Below are positions 36,474 through 45,079 of a stretch of DNA of 64,000 nucleotides, one piece after another. This DNA is from Bacillota bacterium (lineage in GTDB: Bacteria; Bacillota; TC1). Made by a program: the position numbers and the translations under genes. The notes beneath the pieces were generated by a model, which saw only the letters and a list, made by a program, of their open reading frames with translations, made no database searches and was not told where the DNA came from. The DNA lies in NCBI GenBank assembly GCA_028683955.1, contig JAQUGR010000002.1, positions 248,001 through 312,000 of the forward strand, written 5' to 3'. Numbering within the stretch: position 1 is the stretch's first letter; each line of letters opens with the position of its first letter.

Positions 36474-37748
36474 ATGCTGACTAAACTTAAAATTTGGTTT
36501 TTTAACCAAGCAACATGGATTTATAATATAGAATATATGATAATCTCTATTTTTATTTTAATCGGTGTGATGCTGGTTGATTTAAATATTACTAGTATTG
36601 GTAAATACCTGCCTGATTTTATGTTTACTAGTGCCGGACTTGCTAAGATGATTTTAGCTCCACTTGCTGGTGCTTTATTAACAATTACTACTTTCACATT
36701 TTCAACAATTCTTGCAGTGATGATAAAATACTCAAGTAGTTATTCATCAAAGACTATAGAAAACTTCATTAAACAAAAAAGTACTATGAAGGTTCTAGGC
36801 ATATTTATTGGTGGGTTTGTATATAATATTTGTGCTTTAGTATTGATGGAAAATGTTGGTGATGGAGATGAGGTAATTGCAGGTTTTGTTGGAGTGGCTT
36901 ACGCAATTGTTTCTATTATATATTTTACAATATTTGTTCAAAATGTAATTGTCAGTATGCAAACACCTAATTTAATAGGTAGAATATATACAGAAACTAA
37001 ACAAGTAATTAAAAGAGAGATTGCTAGCAGGAAAAATGCTCCTGTTATAAAAAGGTCTGACAGGGATAAAATAGTTAATATCTTTTCAAAGAAAAATGGT
37101 TATCTTAGTACAATAGATTACAAAAAACTTAAAAAAATATTGAAAAGTGTAGCTACCTTATGTGTGATTGATTGTAAAATTGGTGACTATTTAAATAAAA
37201 GATCTCAAATAGCTCATATAGTTTTAAGAGAAGGTGCAGAGATTGATAATCTTCAGCAAAATATTAGTGAAGTCTTCATTATATTAGAGAATAAACTTTA
37301 TTTTTATGATTACAGACATGGTTTAACTAAACTTGTTGAAATAGCCCTTAGGGCTATAGCTCCTGTAGTTAATGATCCTAATACTGCTATATATGCTATT
37401 AGAAAAATCAGTATACTCCTTAGTTATTTGGCTAGATCAGAACATATTCATACATCTAAAGTTGAAGCTGATGATTTTGAAATTTTATATATAGAAAATA
37501 ATCTAACAGAAGATTTGTATTTTACCTTCCATCAGATTGTTCATTATTCTAAGGATGATGTTTCGGTTATGAGGGCTTTGTTAGAAGGGTTGCTTTTAAT
37601 TGAGCAAAGTTCAACTATTAAAAATAGGAAATTCGTTGATGAATATGCTAAAGAGATTTATACCAAATCCCTTCCTAGTCATAATAATAAAATGGATGTT
37701 GCTTATTTAGAAGATGTTTATAGAAAATTTATACATAATAAGGATTAA
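36474..37748 (+). CDS. DUF2254 membrane protein
   Basis: A 424-residue protein with four N-terminal hydrophobic helices (about 20-42, 58-82, 102-125, 135-160) and a long cytoplasmic C-terminal domain. The family signature AGALLTITTFTFSTILAVM and VPVVNDPN-like APVVNDPNTAIYAI are present. The function is unknown. The iron-sulfur membrane protein gene follows after 17 bases, so they may work together. Confidence 0.85.
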   Translation: MLTKLKIWFFNQATWIYNIEYMIISIFILIGVMLVDLNITSIGKYLPDFMFTSAGLAKMILAPLAGALLTITTFTFSTILAVMIKYSSSYSSKTIENFIKQKSTMKVLGIFIGGFVYNICALVLMENVGDGDEVIAGFVGVAYAIVSIIYFTIFVQNVIVSMQTPNLIGRIYTETKQVIKREIASRKNAPVIKRSDRDKIVNIFSKKNGYLSTIDYKKLKKILKSVATLCVIDCKIGDYLNKRSQIAHIVLREGAEIDNLQQNISEVFIILENKLYFYDYRHGLTKLVEIALRAIAPVVNDPNTAIYAIRKISILLSYLARSEHIHTSKVEADDFEILYIENNLTEDLYFTFHQIVHYSKDDVSVMRALLEGLLLIEQSSTIKNRKFVDEYAKEIYTKSLPSHNNKMDVAYLEDVYRKFIHNKD

Positions 37749-37765
37749 ATTAAGGAGTTATGATA

Positions 37766-38494
37766 ATGCGACAAAAAATTAGAAAAAGTATTGGTTATTT
37801 AGCTTTACTATTATTTCCTTTGTCTATGAATTATTTTTCTCCATATTTATCAGTTATGGCAGCTATGGAAGGAATAATTGCAGGTAGCGTTATTGTGTTT
37901 TTTTTAATGTTTCTATCAGGAATTGTATTTGGTAGATCATGGTGTGCTTTTGTTTGCCCTATGGCTGGCCTTAGTGAAATGACAAATAGTATTAATGGAA
38001 AAGTTGTTAATAGAAATAAATTATCAAAAGTCAGGTATGTAATATTTAGCATCTGGTTTAGTATTATCCTTATATTTTTCATATTAAATGGTAGCATAGT
38101 TGGAATAAGACCACTTTTCATGTCAGAAAATATCATTTCAATAGATATGCCGTTAAAGTATATTACTTACTATTTAGTTCTTGGTATCTTTATTCTAATT
38201 AATTTATTATTTGGCAAGAGAGTAGCCTGTCATAGTATATGTTGGATGTCACCTTTTTTAGAAGCAGGCTTTTGGCTTGGTTCTAAACTAAAAATAAAAC
38301 AATTGAGAATATTAAGTATTAGTGAAAACTGTATCAATTGCAAAAAATGCAATCAAGTTTGTCCAATGAGTATTGATGTTATGAAGTCTATAGAGAGGGG
38401 ATACATTAAAACTAAAGATTGTATCTTATGTGGAGAGTGTGTTGATGCTTGTCCTAAAGTAGTTTTAAGTTATGGGTTTAGACAAGAGGAATAA
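37766..38494 (+). CDS. NapH/YccM-like polytopic ferredoxin protein
   Basis: A 242-residue membrane protein with about five helices and two ferredoxin-type 4Fe-4S motifs at the C terminus: CINCKKCNQVCPMSIDV and CILCGECVDACPKVVL. Two further cysteine pairs sit near membrane edges (WCAFVCPMAG, CHSICWMSPF), as in NapH/CcoG-like electron carriers. ATG 37766 is preferred, eight bases after AAGGAG; an ATG six bases earlier is too close. It overlaps the convergent kinase gene by 17 bases. Confidence 0.88.
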   Translation: MRQKIRKSIGYLALLLFPLSMNYFSPYLSVMAAMEGIIAGSVIVFFLMFLSGIVFGRSWCAFVCPMAGLSEMTNSINGKVVNRNKLSKVRYVIFSIWFSIILIFFILNGSIVGIRPLFMSENIISIDMPLKYITYYLVLGIFILINLLFGKRVACHSICWMSPFLEAGFWLGSKLKIKQLRILSISENCINCKKCNQVCPMSIDVMKSIERGYIKTKDCILCGECVDACPKVVLSYGFRQEE

Positions 38495-39359
38495 TAATAT
38501 TAACTCCCTCTTCTATAAGAGAAAAATTAGCAGTATTTACTCTTTCAATTTCTCCGTCAACATTTAGCAGAAAACTATCATCGCAGTGGAGTGATACTTT
38601 ATTTGAAATGTAATTTTTAACTTCTTTTAAGGAGTCATGTTTACCTTTAATTAGAGTTGGAAATAATTTAATAATTCTTAGTGGTTTAGCCGCATCAATA
38701 TGATAAACTTCAAAATCTTTTGAAAAAATATCAGCTCTTGGTGCTATGTTCATGCCCCCACCATAATATCTGCCATTTGCCATTGCTACTAGTAGGGTGG
38801 AGTTATGGTATACTTGATCATTTAAGGTTAGTTTAGACTTAAAACTTCTATACTTAAATACTGTATAAAATATACCCAGTATATATGCTCCCTGTCCCCC
38901 GAGGAAAGGGAGTTTTTTAAAGCGTCTAGAGTTATGTACGATTTCAGCATCAATACCAGCTGAGGCTACATTAAGAAAATATCGGTCATTAACTTTACCT
39001 AGACTGCATTTTGTTTCTTTACCTTCTATAGTATTCTTTAGAATATCAATATTATTACTTGAATTTAAACTTCTGAAAAAATCATTTCCACTACCTGAAG
39101 GTATTACCCCCAAACTACTTCCACTACCAACTAGGCCGTTAAGTACTTCGTTTAATGTACCATCACCACCTATAGAGTAAACTCTCCAATTGCTGTTTCT
39201 TACATATTCTTTGGTTAATGTCGTAGCATGACCAGGTGATTGTGTAATTTCTATAGAGTAGGTGTCTCTTTTGTCTTTAAAGTAGTCTTGAATATCTTTT
39301 TTGTATTTTTCTGAGTGTCCTTTTCCTGCAACAGGGTTGATGATAAATAAATGTTTCAT
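38478..39359 (-). CDS. Diacylglycerol kinase family lipid kinase
   Basis: A 293-residue cytosolic kinase of the DagK/YegS family. Signature: IINPVAGKGHSEKYK at the start, SIGGDGTLNEVLNGLVGSG as the nucleotide loop, LGVIPSGSGNDFFRSL, and the C-terminal FLLNVDGE. It phosphorylates diacylglycerol or related lipids in membrane-lipid recycling. It lies downstream of a 54-residue protein gene on the same strand, nine bases apart. Confidence 0.92.
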   Translation of the reverse strand: MKHLFIINPVAGKGHSEKYKKDIQDYFKDKRDTYSIEITQSPGHATTLTKEYVRNSNWRVYSIGGDGTLNEVLNGLVGSGSSLGVIPSGSGNDFFRSLNSSNNIDILKNTIEGKETKCSLGKVNDRYFLNVASAGIDAEIVHNSRRFKKLPFLGGQGAYILGIFYTVFKYRSFKSKLTLNDQVYHNSTLLVAMANGRYYGGGMNIAPRADIFSKDFEVYHIDAAKPLRIIKLFPTLIKGKHDSLKEVKNYISNKVSLHCDDSFLLNVDGEIERVNTANFSLIEEGVNIIIPLV

Positions 39360-39368
39360 TTGACTCCT

Positions 39369-39533
39369 TTATAGTAGTTCTAATCTTAGTTTATCAATAT
39401 AGGCTGTTTGTACATGAATTATATCTATCAATGTTATACCCCCACCTTCATTTAAGGTTGCGAATCTCGCTACGGTTTCTTTTAATGAAGTGGTTCTTAC
39501 GTCTATTGTATTTATAAAATCATCTATTTCCAT
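39369..39533 (-). CDS. Uncharacterised 54-residue protein upstream of the lipid kinase
   Basis: A small ORF with a strong GGAGGTG site four bases before the ATG and a TATAAT box (minus strand, 39556-39561) close upstream. The product starts MEIDDFINTIDVRTTSLKET and ends YIDKLRLELL; it is acidic, helical, soluble, and has no cysteines. The spacing to the lipid kinase start (nine bases) indicates one transcript. I do not recognise it. Confidence 0.7.
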   Translation of the reverse strand: MEIDDFINTIDVRTTSLKETVARFATLNEGGGITLIDIIHVQTAYIDKLRLELL

Positions 39534-39684
39534 GATTCACCTCCAAGGTATGCATATTATAGCATAAAGTGTTTTATGAAGAAATAGTTTATATTGTAGT
39601 ACTTTTAGCTAAATTGGGTAAAATTTCAATTACTTTTTTCAAGGTTTTCACATGACTAACAAATAAGTAGGGTATTATATGTAT

Positions 39685-39769
39685 GTAAGCTAACCACTTA
39701 CTAATAATAATAATAATTTTTTTCATCCAAAACCTTCAAAAAGCACTTCTAAAGTAGAGGTGCTTTTTT
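39685..39769 (+). ncRNA. Putative small RNA, copy 1
   Basis: A -10 box TATTAT (39673-39678) precedes a start near G39685. 5' hairpin GTAAG/CTTAC with loop CTAACCA, five AAT repeats, T-run, single-stranded CATCCAAAACCTTCAAA, then terminator AGCACTTCT (39742-39750)/AGAGGTGCT and a T-run. No ORF with a binding site lies inside. Confidence 0.7.
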
Positions 39770-39856
39770 ATTGTTTCCACAATATATGTGTAAAATTTCA
39801 GTTGCTATATAGAAAGAGTACACACAGTTAACAAATAAGTAGGGTATTATATATAT

Positions 39857-39941
39857 GTAAGCTAACCACTTACCGATAATAATAATAATTTTTTTCAACC
39901 AAAACCTTCAAAGAGCATCTCTATAATAGAGGTGCTTTTTT
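39857..39941 (+). ncRNA. Putative small RNA, copy 2
   Basis: Same plan as copy 1, -10 box TATTAT (39845-39850). The terminator stem is AGCATCTCT (39914-39922)/AGAGGTGCT (39928-39936), so stem bases vary while pairing is kept. The single-stranded segment reads CAACCAAAACCTTCAAA. Confidence 0.7.
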
Positions 39942-40018
39942 GTTACAAACATAATAATTTAACAAATATTTAACAAGACTATCACACAGTTTTCAAACTA
40001 CTAAGTTATTATATATAT

Positions 40019-40105
40019 GTAAGCTAACCACTTACCGATAATAATAATAATAATTTTTTTCATCCAAAACCTTCAAAAAGCACTTCTGTAGCAGAGGTGC
40101 TTTTT
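40019..40105 (+). ncRNA. Putative small RNA, copy 3
   Basis: Same plan, with five AAT repeats after GAT and terminator loop GTAGC. The 5' hairpin and CCAAAACCTTC segment are identical to the other copies. Confidence 0.7.
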
Positions 40106-40212
40106 AGTTATAAAGGTAGTTGTTAATTGTTTCCACAATTTATGTGTAGAATTTCAAGTACTTATTCCAAATAAAACACACAGTTATCAAACTACTGAGT
40201 TATTATATACAT

Positions 40213-40295
40213 GTAAGCTAACCACTTACGATAATAATAATAATTTTTTTCATCCAAAACCTTCAAAGAGCATCTCTATAATAGAGGTGCTTTTT
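40213..40295 (+). ncRNA. Putative small RNA, copy 4
   Basis: Same plan, four AAT repeats, terminator as in copy 2. It ends about 15 bases before the -35 box of the Rrf2 gene. Confidence 0.7.
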
Positions 40296-40309
40296 AGTTT
40301 GGACTCTTC

Positions 40310-40338
40310 TTGAATTCATAGTTAACCCATAGTATAAT
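40310..40338 (+). promoter_or_regulatory. Promoter of the Rrf2 regulator
   Basis: TTGAAT (40310-40315), 17-base spacer, TATAAT (40333-40338). The inverted repeat TAACCC (40322-40327)/GGGTTA (40346-40351) brackets the -10 box and may be an autoregulatory site. Confidence 0.7.
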
Positions 40339-40365
40339 CATTACAGGGTTAGAGTGGAGGTAAAA

Positions 40366-40806
40366 ATGAAAGTATCAACAAAGGGCAGATATGCAATAAG
40401 GTTAATGATAGACATTGGGATTCAAAATAATGGTTATGTTAGATTAAAAGATGTTGCTAGAAGGCAAGAGATATCTATTAAGTACTTGGAGCAAATTGTA
40501 GGATCATTACAAAAGTCTGGCTTACTTTTAAGTTCTAGAGGAGCACATGGTGGTTATCGTTTATCAAAGGAGCCTAATGATTATACTATTGGGGAAATAC
40601 TAGGAGCTACAGAGGGTAGTATCGCTCCAGTAAATTGCCTAGATGATGATAAAAATAATTGTGCAAGGTTAAATATATGCTCCACAATAAAATTCTGGGA
40701 AGGTTTAAATGATGTTATAAATGAATATTTAAACAGTCATACCTTAGGTGAATTAATGGAAATTGAAAAAAACATAAAAGAAAAAAACATAGATTATAAC
40801 ATCTAG
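40366..40806 (+). CDS. Rrf2-family regulator (CymR/IscR-like)
   Basis: A 146-residue winged-helix repressor. MKVSTKGRYAIRLMIDIG is the family start; EISIKYLEQIVGSLQKSGLLLSSRGAHGGYRL is the recognition and wing part. Three cysteines in CLDDDKNNCARLNIC could ligate a cluster, as in IscR-like members. The following metY-cysK operon argues for a CymR-like role in cysteine control. The start has GGAGGT before it; a terminator follows at 40847. Confidence 0.9.
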   Translation: MKVSTKGRYAIRLMIDIGIQNNGYVRLKDVARRQEISIKYLEQIVGSLQKSGLLLSSRGAHGGYRLSKEPNDYTIGEILGATEGSIAPVNCLDDDKNNCARLNICSTIKFWEGLNDVINEYLNSHTLGELMEIEKNIKEKNIDYNI

Positions 40807-40846
40807 TAAATGGAGCAACAAATAGGATATATCTATATTATTTGAA

Positions 40847-40874
40847 GGCAGAAAGTATTTTCTGTCTTTTTTTA
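40847..40874 (+). terminator. Terminator after the Rrf2 gene
   Basis: Stem GGCAGAAA (40847-40854), loop GTAT, TTTCTGTC (40859-40866), then a seven-base T-run. Confidence 0.8.
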
Positions 40875-40882
40875 TTTATATA

Positions 40883-40911
40883 TTGACATTGGAGGTTAGG
40901 TTGCATATAAT
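40883..40911 (+). promoter_or_regulatory. Consensus promoter of the cysteine operon
   Basis: TTGACA (40883-40888), exactly 17 bases, TATAAT (40906-40911): a full consensus match. The start of transcription would be near 40918, about 41 bases before the leader peptide ATG. Confidence 0.88.
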
Positions 40912-40958
40912 TAAAACATACTAAACATATAGGAAATATATGCAATGGAGGTGTAAAC

Positions 40959-41051
40959 ATGAACAAGAGTATAAAAATATGTAGGAATAACAGACGAATG
41001 TGCTGTTGCAGCATGATTACAATTAATGAAATTTATATAAGAATAAAATGA
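40959..41051 (+). CDS. Cysteine leader peptide upstream of metY-cysK
   Basis: A 30-codon ORF with GGAGGTG six bases before its ATG. It begins MNKSIKICRNNRRM, then Cys-Cys-Cys (codons 15-17, TGC TGT TGC), then SMITINEIYIRIK. Cys8 makes four cysteines in 30 codons. The Cys codons lie in a small hairpin (TGCTG, loop TTG, CAGCA) that a stalled ribosome would open. The position between a consensus promoter and cysteine biosynthesis genes suggests attenuation that responds to Cys-tRNA. Cysteine-rich leader peptides of this kind are known before sulfur genes in mycobacteria; here it is inferred. No intrinsic terminator follows, so Rho-dependent or translational coupling control is more likely. Confidence 0.8.
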   Translation: MNKSIKICRNNRRMCCCSMITINEIYIRIK

Positions 41052-41070
41052 AATTAAAAAATAAATAAAT

Positions 41071-41092
41071 TAACTTATTAGAAGATAAGTTA
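41071..41092 (+). other. Inverted repeat between cysteine leader and metY
   Basis: TAACTTAT (41071-41078), spacer TAGAAG, ATAAGTTA (41085-41092): a perfect 8-base stem seven bases before the metY ribosome binding site AAGAGG. No T-run, so not a terminator. It may be an operator or part of the leader switch. Confidence 0.6.
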
Positions 41093-41112
41093 GATTTGAA
41101 AGAGGTAAAAAT

Positions 41113-42405
41113 ATGAATGATAAGAAATTAAAATTTGAGACATTACAATTACATTTAGGACAAGAGACAGCGGACAGTGCCACAGGATCAAGAACTGTAC
41201 CAATATATCAAACAACATCATATGTCTTTAAAGACTGTGATCAAGCAGCCAATAGATTTAATCTAAGTGAAGGTGGAAATATTTATACCAGATTAATGAA
41301 TCCAACTTCAGATGTCTTTGAACAAAGAATAGCAGGACTTGAAGGAGGGGTAGCAGCTCTAGCAGTTGCCTCAGGCTCAGCGGCTATTAGTTATGCAATC
41401 CAGAATATTGCTTTGGCAGGAGATCATATTGTGGCAGCCAAGACACTTTATGGTGGAACTTACAATCTATTTTCAAACACTCTTCCTGATTTTGGCATTA
41501 CCACAACTTTTGTAGATGCTGATAATCTAGGTGAAGTTGAAAGTGCTATAAAAGAAAATACTAAAGCAGTATTTATAGAAACCTTAGGTAATCCAAACTC
41601 TAGTATTGCTGATGTAGAAGCTATTGCAGAAATAGCTCATAAACATGGAATTCCATTGATTGTTGATAATACTTTTGCAACACCATATCTATTTAGACCA
41701 ATAGAACATGGAGCTGATGTTGTTGTTCATTCTGCAACTAAGTTCATTGGTGGTCATGGTACATCACTAGGTGGTGTAATTGTTGATGGTGGTACATTTA
41801 ATTGGGCAAGTAATGATAAATTTCCAGGATTAAGTAAGCCGAATCCTAGTTATCACGGTGTTATTTTTACTGACGCTGTAGGTCCAGCAGCCTATATAGT
41901 TAAAATTAGAGTAACTTTATTAAGAGATACTGGAGCTACTATAAGTCCATTCAACTCATTTCTGTTTTTACAGGGTTTGGAAACATTATCCCTTAGAGTT
42001 GAAAGACATGTTGAGAATGCTTTAAAAGTAGTAGAATATTTAAATAGTCATCCTTTGGTGGACAAGGTTAATCATCCAGTACTAGCTGATAATGAATACA
42101 ATAGCTTATATAAAAAGTATTTCCCTAAGGGTGCTGGCTCTATCTTTACTTTTGAAATTAAGGGTGGAGTGAGTGAGGCTAAAAAATTTATTGATAGTTT
42201 AGAGATTTTTTCTTTACTTGCCAATGTTGCAGATGCAAAATCTTTAGTGATACATCCTGCAACAACAACTCACTCACAATTAAGTGGTCAAGAGTTATTA
42301 AACTCAGGGATAAAGGAAAATACAATAAGATTATCTGTGGGAATTGAGCATATTGATGATATCATAGCAGATTTAGATAATGCTTTTAAAGCAATAGGAG
42401 AATAA
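41113..42405 (+). CDS. metY: O-acetylhomoserine sulfhydrylase (MetY family)
   Basis: A PLP enzyme of 430 residues in the Cys/Met metabolism family. It joins sulfide, methanethiol or cysteine with acetylated homoserine or serine. Signature: [32 protein letters not shown], and the PLP lysine in [13 protein letters not shown]. The start fits the family ([11 protein letters not shown]). cysK follows after four bases. Early codons are A/C-rich and later ones T/G-rich. Confidence 0.93.
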   Translation: MNDKKLKFETLQLHLGQETADSATGSRTVPIYQTTSYVFKDCDQAANRFNLSEGGNIYTRLMNPTSDVFEQRIAGLEGGVAALAVASGSAAISYAIQNIALAGDHIVAAKTLYGGTYNLFSNTLPDFGITTTFVDADNLGEVESAIKENTKAVFIETLGNPNSSIADVEAIAEIAHKHGIPLIVDNTFATPYLFRPIEHGADVVVHSATKFIGGHGTSLGGVIVDGGTFNWASNDKFPGLSKPNPSYHGVIFTDAVGPAAYIVKIRVTLLRDTGATISPFNSFLFLQGLETLSLRVERHVENALKVVEYLNSHPLVDKVNHPVLADNEYNSLYKKYFPKGAGSIFTFEIKGGVSEAKKFIDSLEIFSLLANVADAKSLVIHPATTTHSQLSGQELLNSGIKENTIRLSVGIEHIDDIIADLDNAFKAIGE

Positions 42406-42409
42406 GAAA

Positions 42410-43336
42410 ATGAAAATTTATAAAAAAATAACAGATTTAATTGGAAGAACGCCTTTGTTGGAGTTATCAAGTTTCGGAGAAAGTCTTGGTTTAAATGCTA
42501 GACTTATTGGTAAAATAGAGTCTTTTAATCCAGGTGGTAGTGTTAAGGATAGAATTGCCATTGCCATGATAGAGGATGCTGAAGTTAAAGGGATTTTGAA
42601 GAAAGGTTCTGTTATCATAGAGCCAACAAGTGGTAATACAGGTATAGGTCTTTCAATGGTTGGTGTTGCTAAGGGCTATAGGGTTATTCTAACTATGCCG
42701 GAAACTATGAGTGTGGAAAGAAGGAGTCTGTTAAAAGCCTATGGTGCTGAATTGGTATTAACTGATGGAGCATTAGGGATGAAAGGTGCGATTGCCAAAG
42801 CCGAAGAGCTTGCCCAGTCTATTCCTTTTTCTTTTATACCGAGTCAGTTTGAAAACGAAGCAAATCCTAGAATTCATTTCAATACTACAGGTCCTGAAAT
42901 ATGGGAAGATACTGATGGTAAAGTAGATATTCTTGTTGCTGGTGTAGGAACTGGTGGTACTATTACTGGTGTTGGTAGTTTTTTGAAAAGTAAGAATCAG
43001 GAAATTGAGGTCATTGCGGTTGAGCCAATAGGTTCTCCTGTTTTAAGTGGTGGAGAGCCCGGTCCTCATAAGCTTCAAGGAATTGGTGCTGGTTTTGTAC
43101 CTGATACCTTGGATGTTAGGGTATATGACCAGATTTTCCAAGTAGATAATGAAGAAGCTTTTAAAACTGCTAAAGAATTGGCTGTAACAGAAGGTATACT
43201 TGTTGGTATATCAAGTGGTGCTGCTCTTTATGCAGGAGTTCAAATTGCTAAAAATCCTAAGAATAAGGGTAAAAACATAGTGGTTATTCTACCTGATGGT
43301 GGAGAAAGATACTTATCTACAGCACTGTTTAATTAA
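42410..43336 (+). CDS. cysK: Cysteine synthase A
   Basis: O-acetylserine sulfhydrylase of 308 residues. The PLP lysine is in GGSVKDRIA, the substrate loop is [17 protein letters not shown] holds the PLP phosphate, and GISSGAALY is the C-terminal loop. It makes cysteine from O-acetylserine and sulfide. Second gene of the operon headed by the Cys leader peptide; a terminator follows. Confidence 0.95.
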   Translation: MKIYKKITDLIGRTPLLELSSFGESLGLNARLIGKIESFNPGGSVKDRIAIAMIEDAEVKGILKKGSVIIEPTSGNTGIGLSMVGVAKGYRVILTMPETMSVERRSLLKAYGAELVLTDGALGMKGAIAKAEELAQSIPFSFIPSQFENEANPRIHFNTTGPEIWEDTDGKVDILVAGVGTGGTITGVGSFLKSKNQEIEVIAVEPIGSPVLSGGEPGPHKLQGIGAGFVPDTLDVRVYDQIFQVDNEEAFKTAKELAVTEGILVGISSGAALYAGVQIAKNPKNKGKNIVVILPDGGERYLSTALFN

Positions 43337-43347
43337 AGAAAAAATAC

Positions 43348-43379
43348 AAAAGGTAAGCTTTAAAGCTTACCTTTTTTTT
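43348..43379. terminator. Bidirectional terminator after cysK
   Basis: Palindromic stem AAAGGTAAGC with GCTTACCTTT (43349-43374) followed by a T-run; it also faces the end of the minus-strand flavodoxin gene. Confidence 0.88.
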
Positions 43380-43381
43380 CT

Positions 43382-43855
43382 TTATATTAATTTTTTACTA
43401 AATTCTTTTAGTTTTTCCATTGTTTCTTCTGGGTTTTTTAAGGGTGTCATTAGAGGTAGAGTTCCTGTTATTTTGCAATTTGGTAATTTATCACTAATTA
43501 TTTGGAAAGGTTTTGTACAATTGCTTCCTTCGTTAGTAGCTATTAATGCCACACTTTTGGTAATTTTGTTATCGTTTATGAAGGTGGATATAACTGGTGC
43601 AAAACGAGATGCCCAAATTGGTGAGGCGATTATTAATTGATCATAATCCTCTTGTTTGAAAGTATATGGTTTTAATTTTGGTAATTCGTTAGTAACAACT
43701 TGTTTGCCACCCCAAAAAAATTTACTAAAGCCTTTAGCTTTTATAGGTTTTTCTGGGATTAGTTCTAGAGTATCAGCTCCTATTATATTGGCTAATTCTA
43801 GTGTTGTAAATTTTGTATTACCTTCAAGACTATAGTAGACAATAAGTGTTTTCAT
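43382..43855 (-). CDS. Flavodoxin family protein
   Basis: A 157-residue FMN-binding electron carrier: KTLIVYYSLEGNTKFTTLEL is the phosphate loop; IIASPIWASRFAPVISTF is the ring-binding loop. The start is taken at the second ATG (43855) because GAAGGAG lies just before it; a longer frame starts 24 bases upstream. It is divergent from the nitronate monooxygenase-like gene. Confidence 0.88.
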   Translation of the reverse strand: MKTLIVYYSLEGNTKFTTLELANIIGADTLELIPEKPIKAKGFSKFFWGGKQVVTNELPKLKPYTFKQEDYDQLIIASPIWASRFAPVISTFINDNKITKSVALIATNEGSNCTKPFQIISDKLPNCKITGTLPLMTPLKNPEETMEKLKEFSKKLI

Positions 43856-43945
43856 TAAAATTACTCCTTCAATTGACATTACATACTTGTTTTAATACAA
43901 TTAGATTGTAACATTTTTCTATTAATAATTAAATGGAGGAAGAAA

Positions 43946-45022
43946 ATGAGCCTGAAAATAGGTAAATATGAAATAAAATACCCAATAGTTCAAGGTGGCA
44001 TGGGGGTAGGTGTTAGTTGGAGCAATCTAGCTGGTGCTGTATCTGCTGCAGGTGGACTTGGCACTATAAGTAGTGTTGGAACAGGTTATTATGATGATTG
44101 TCGTTATGCAAAAAAGCAAGTTGATGGAAAACCATTAGGTGTAGAAAATGCTCATTCTAGAGAAGCTTTAATAGAGATTTTCAAGAATGCCAGAAAGATT
44201 TGCGGAGATGCTCCTCTTGCTTGTAACATTTTACATGTTATTACAGATTATAAGAGAGTTGTTATGGATGCAATTGATGCCGGAGCCAATATTATCGTGA
44301 CTGGAGCTGGTTTACCAACTGATTTAGCAAAGATTGTTGCTGAAAAATGTAAGGATAAAGCTAAAGATGTTGCTATTATACCTATTGTATCAAGTGGCAA
44401 GGCATTAAAAGTTATATCAAGATTTTGGCAAAGGGCAGGTCGCCTGCCGGATGCAGTTATTGTTGAAGGACCTCTTAGCGGTGGTCATCAAGGAGCTAAA
44501 GAAGAAGAACTATTTAAACCTGAGCATAGTCTTGAACATATTCTTGCAGATGTTATTGCTGAAAGAGATAAATGGGGAACTATGCCAGTAATAGCAGCTG
44601 GTGGTATTTGGGATAAAGCTGATATGGATAGGATAATAGCACTAGGTGCTGATGCTGTTCAATTAGGTACTAAGTTTGCTCTTACCTATGAAGGTGATGC
44701 TAGCGACGAATTTAAACAGGTTCTACTTGATGCAAACGAAGAAGACGTAAAGATAGTTAAGTCTCCTGTAGGATATCCTGCAAGGGCCTTAAATACACCT
44801 TTAATCAATAATCTAGAACCTAGAAAAATAAAGTGTATTAGTAATTGTATTGTTCCATGTAATCATGGAGTAGGTGCAACTGAGGTTGGTTATTGTATAG
44901 CTGATAGTCTTGGTGATGCAGTTCGTGGAAAACTAGAAACTGGTTTATTTTTCTGTGGAGCTAATGTTTATAAAGCTAAGAAATTATTACATGTACAAGA
45001 AATTATTGATGAATTAAAATAG
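43946..45022 (+). CDS. Nitronate monooxygenase / FabK-like flavoprotein
   Basis: A TIM-barrel FMN protein of 358 residues: YPIVQGGMGVGVSWSNLAGAVSAAGG at the start, VEGPLSGGHQG and PVIAAGGIWDKADM, and GADAVQLGTKFALTYE binding FMN. Nitronate monooxygenases and enoyl-ACP reductases share these motifs; the C-terminal CISNCIVPCNHG cysteine set favours the nitronate group in anaerobes. The physiological substrate is unknown. GGAGG precedes the start. Confidence 0.85.
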   Translation: MSLKIGKYEIKYPIVQGGMGVGVSWSNLAGAVSAAGGLGTISSVGTGYYDDCRYAKKQVDGKPLGVENAHSREALIEIFKNARKICGDAPLACNILHVITDYKRVVMDAIDAGANIIVTGAGLPTDLAKIVAEKCKDKAKDVAIIPIVSSGKALKVISRFWQRAGRLPDAVIVEGPLSGGHQGAKEEELFKPEHSLEHILADVIAERDKWGTMPVIAAGGIWDKADMDRIIALGADAVQLGTKFALTYEGDASDEFKQVLLDANEEDVKIVKSPVGYPARALNTPLINNLEPRKIKCISNCIVPCNHGVGATEVGYCIADSLGDAVRGKLETGLFFCGANVYKAKKLLHVQEIIDELK

Positions 45023-45037
45023 ACTAATTAGATATTT

Positions 45038-45067
45038 AAAAGGAGTAGTGAAAACTACTCCTTTTTT
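45038..45067. terminator. Bidirectional terminator
   Basis: Stem AAAAGGAGTAGT (45038-45049), loop GAAA, ACTACTCCTTTT (45054-45065). It faces the minus ABC operon end. Confidence 0.88.
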
Positions 45068-45079
45068 GGTTAAAATATT

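Larger units (their letters stand above)
39610..40295 (+). repeat. Four-copy tandem repeat array of small-RNA-like units
   Basis: About 160-195 bases per unit. Each copy contains a TATTAT box, the segment GTAAGCTAACCACTTAC, a run of four or five AAT, T-run, CAUCCAAAACCUUCAAA-type segment and a terminator hairpin. Unit starts are 39685, 39857, 40019 and 40213. Upstream parts are also related: TTTCCACAA, TATGTGTA and AATTTCA occur before copies 2 and 4, and CACACAGTT before copies 2-4. It does not have the exact short repeats with unique spacers of a CRISPR array. Confidence 0.9.

Noticed and set aside
39610-40295. CRISPR array
   Set aside because: Repeats are 160-195 bases apart, imperfect, contain terminators and promoters, and there are no short unique spacers or cas genes.
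40918-41112. T-box riboswitch before metY
   Set aside because: No TGGNACCGCG-type T-box sequence or specifier-loop structure in the short leader; a translated Cys-rich ORF explains it better.
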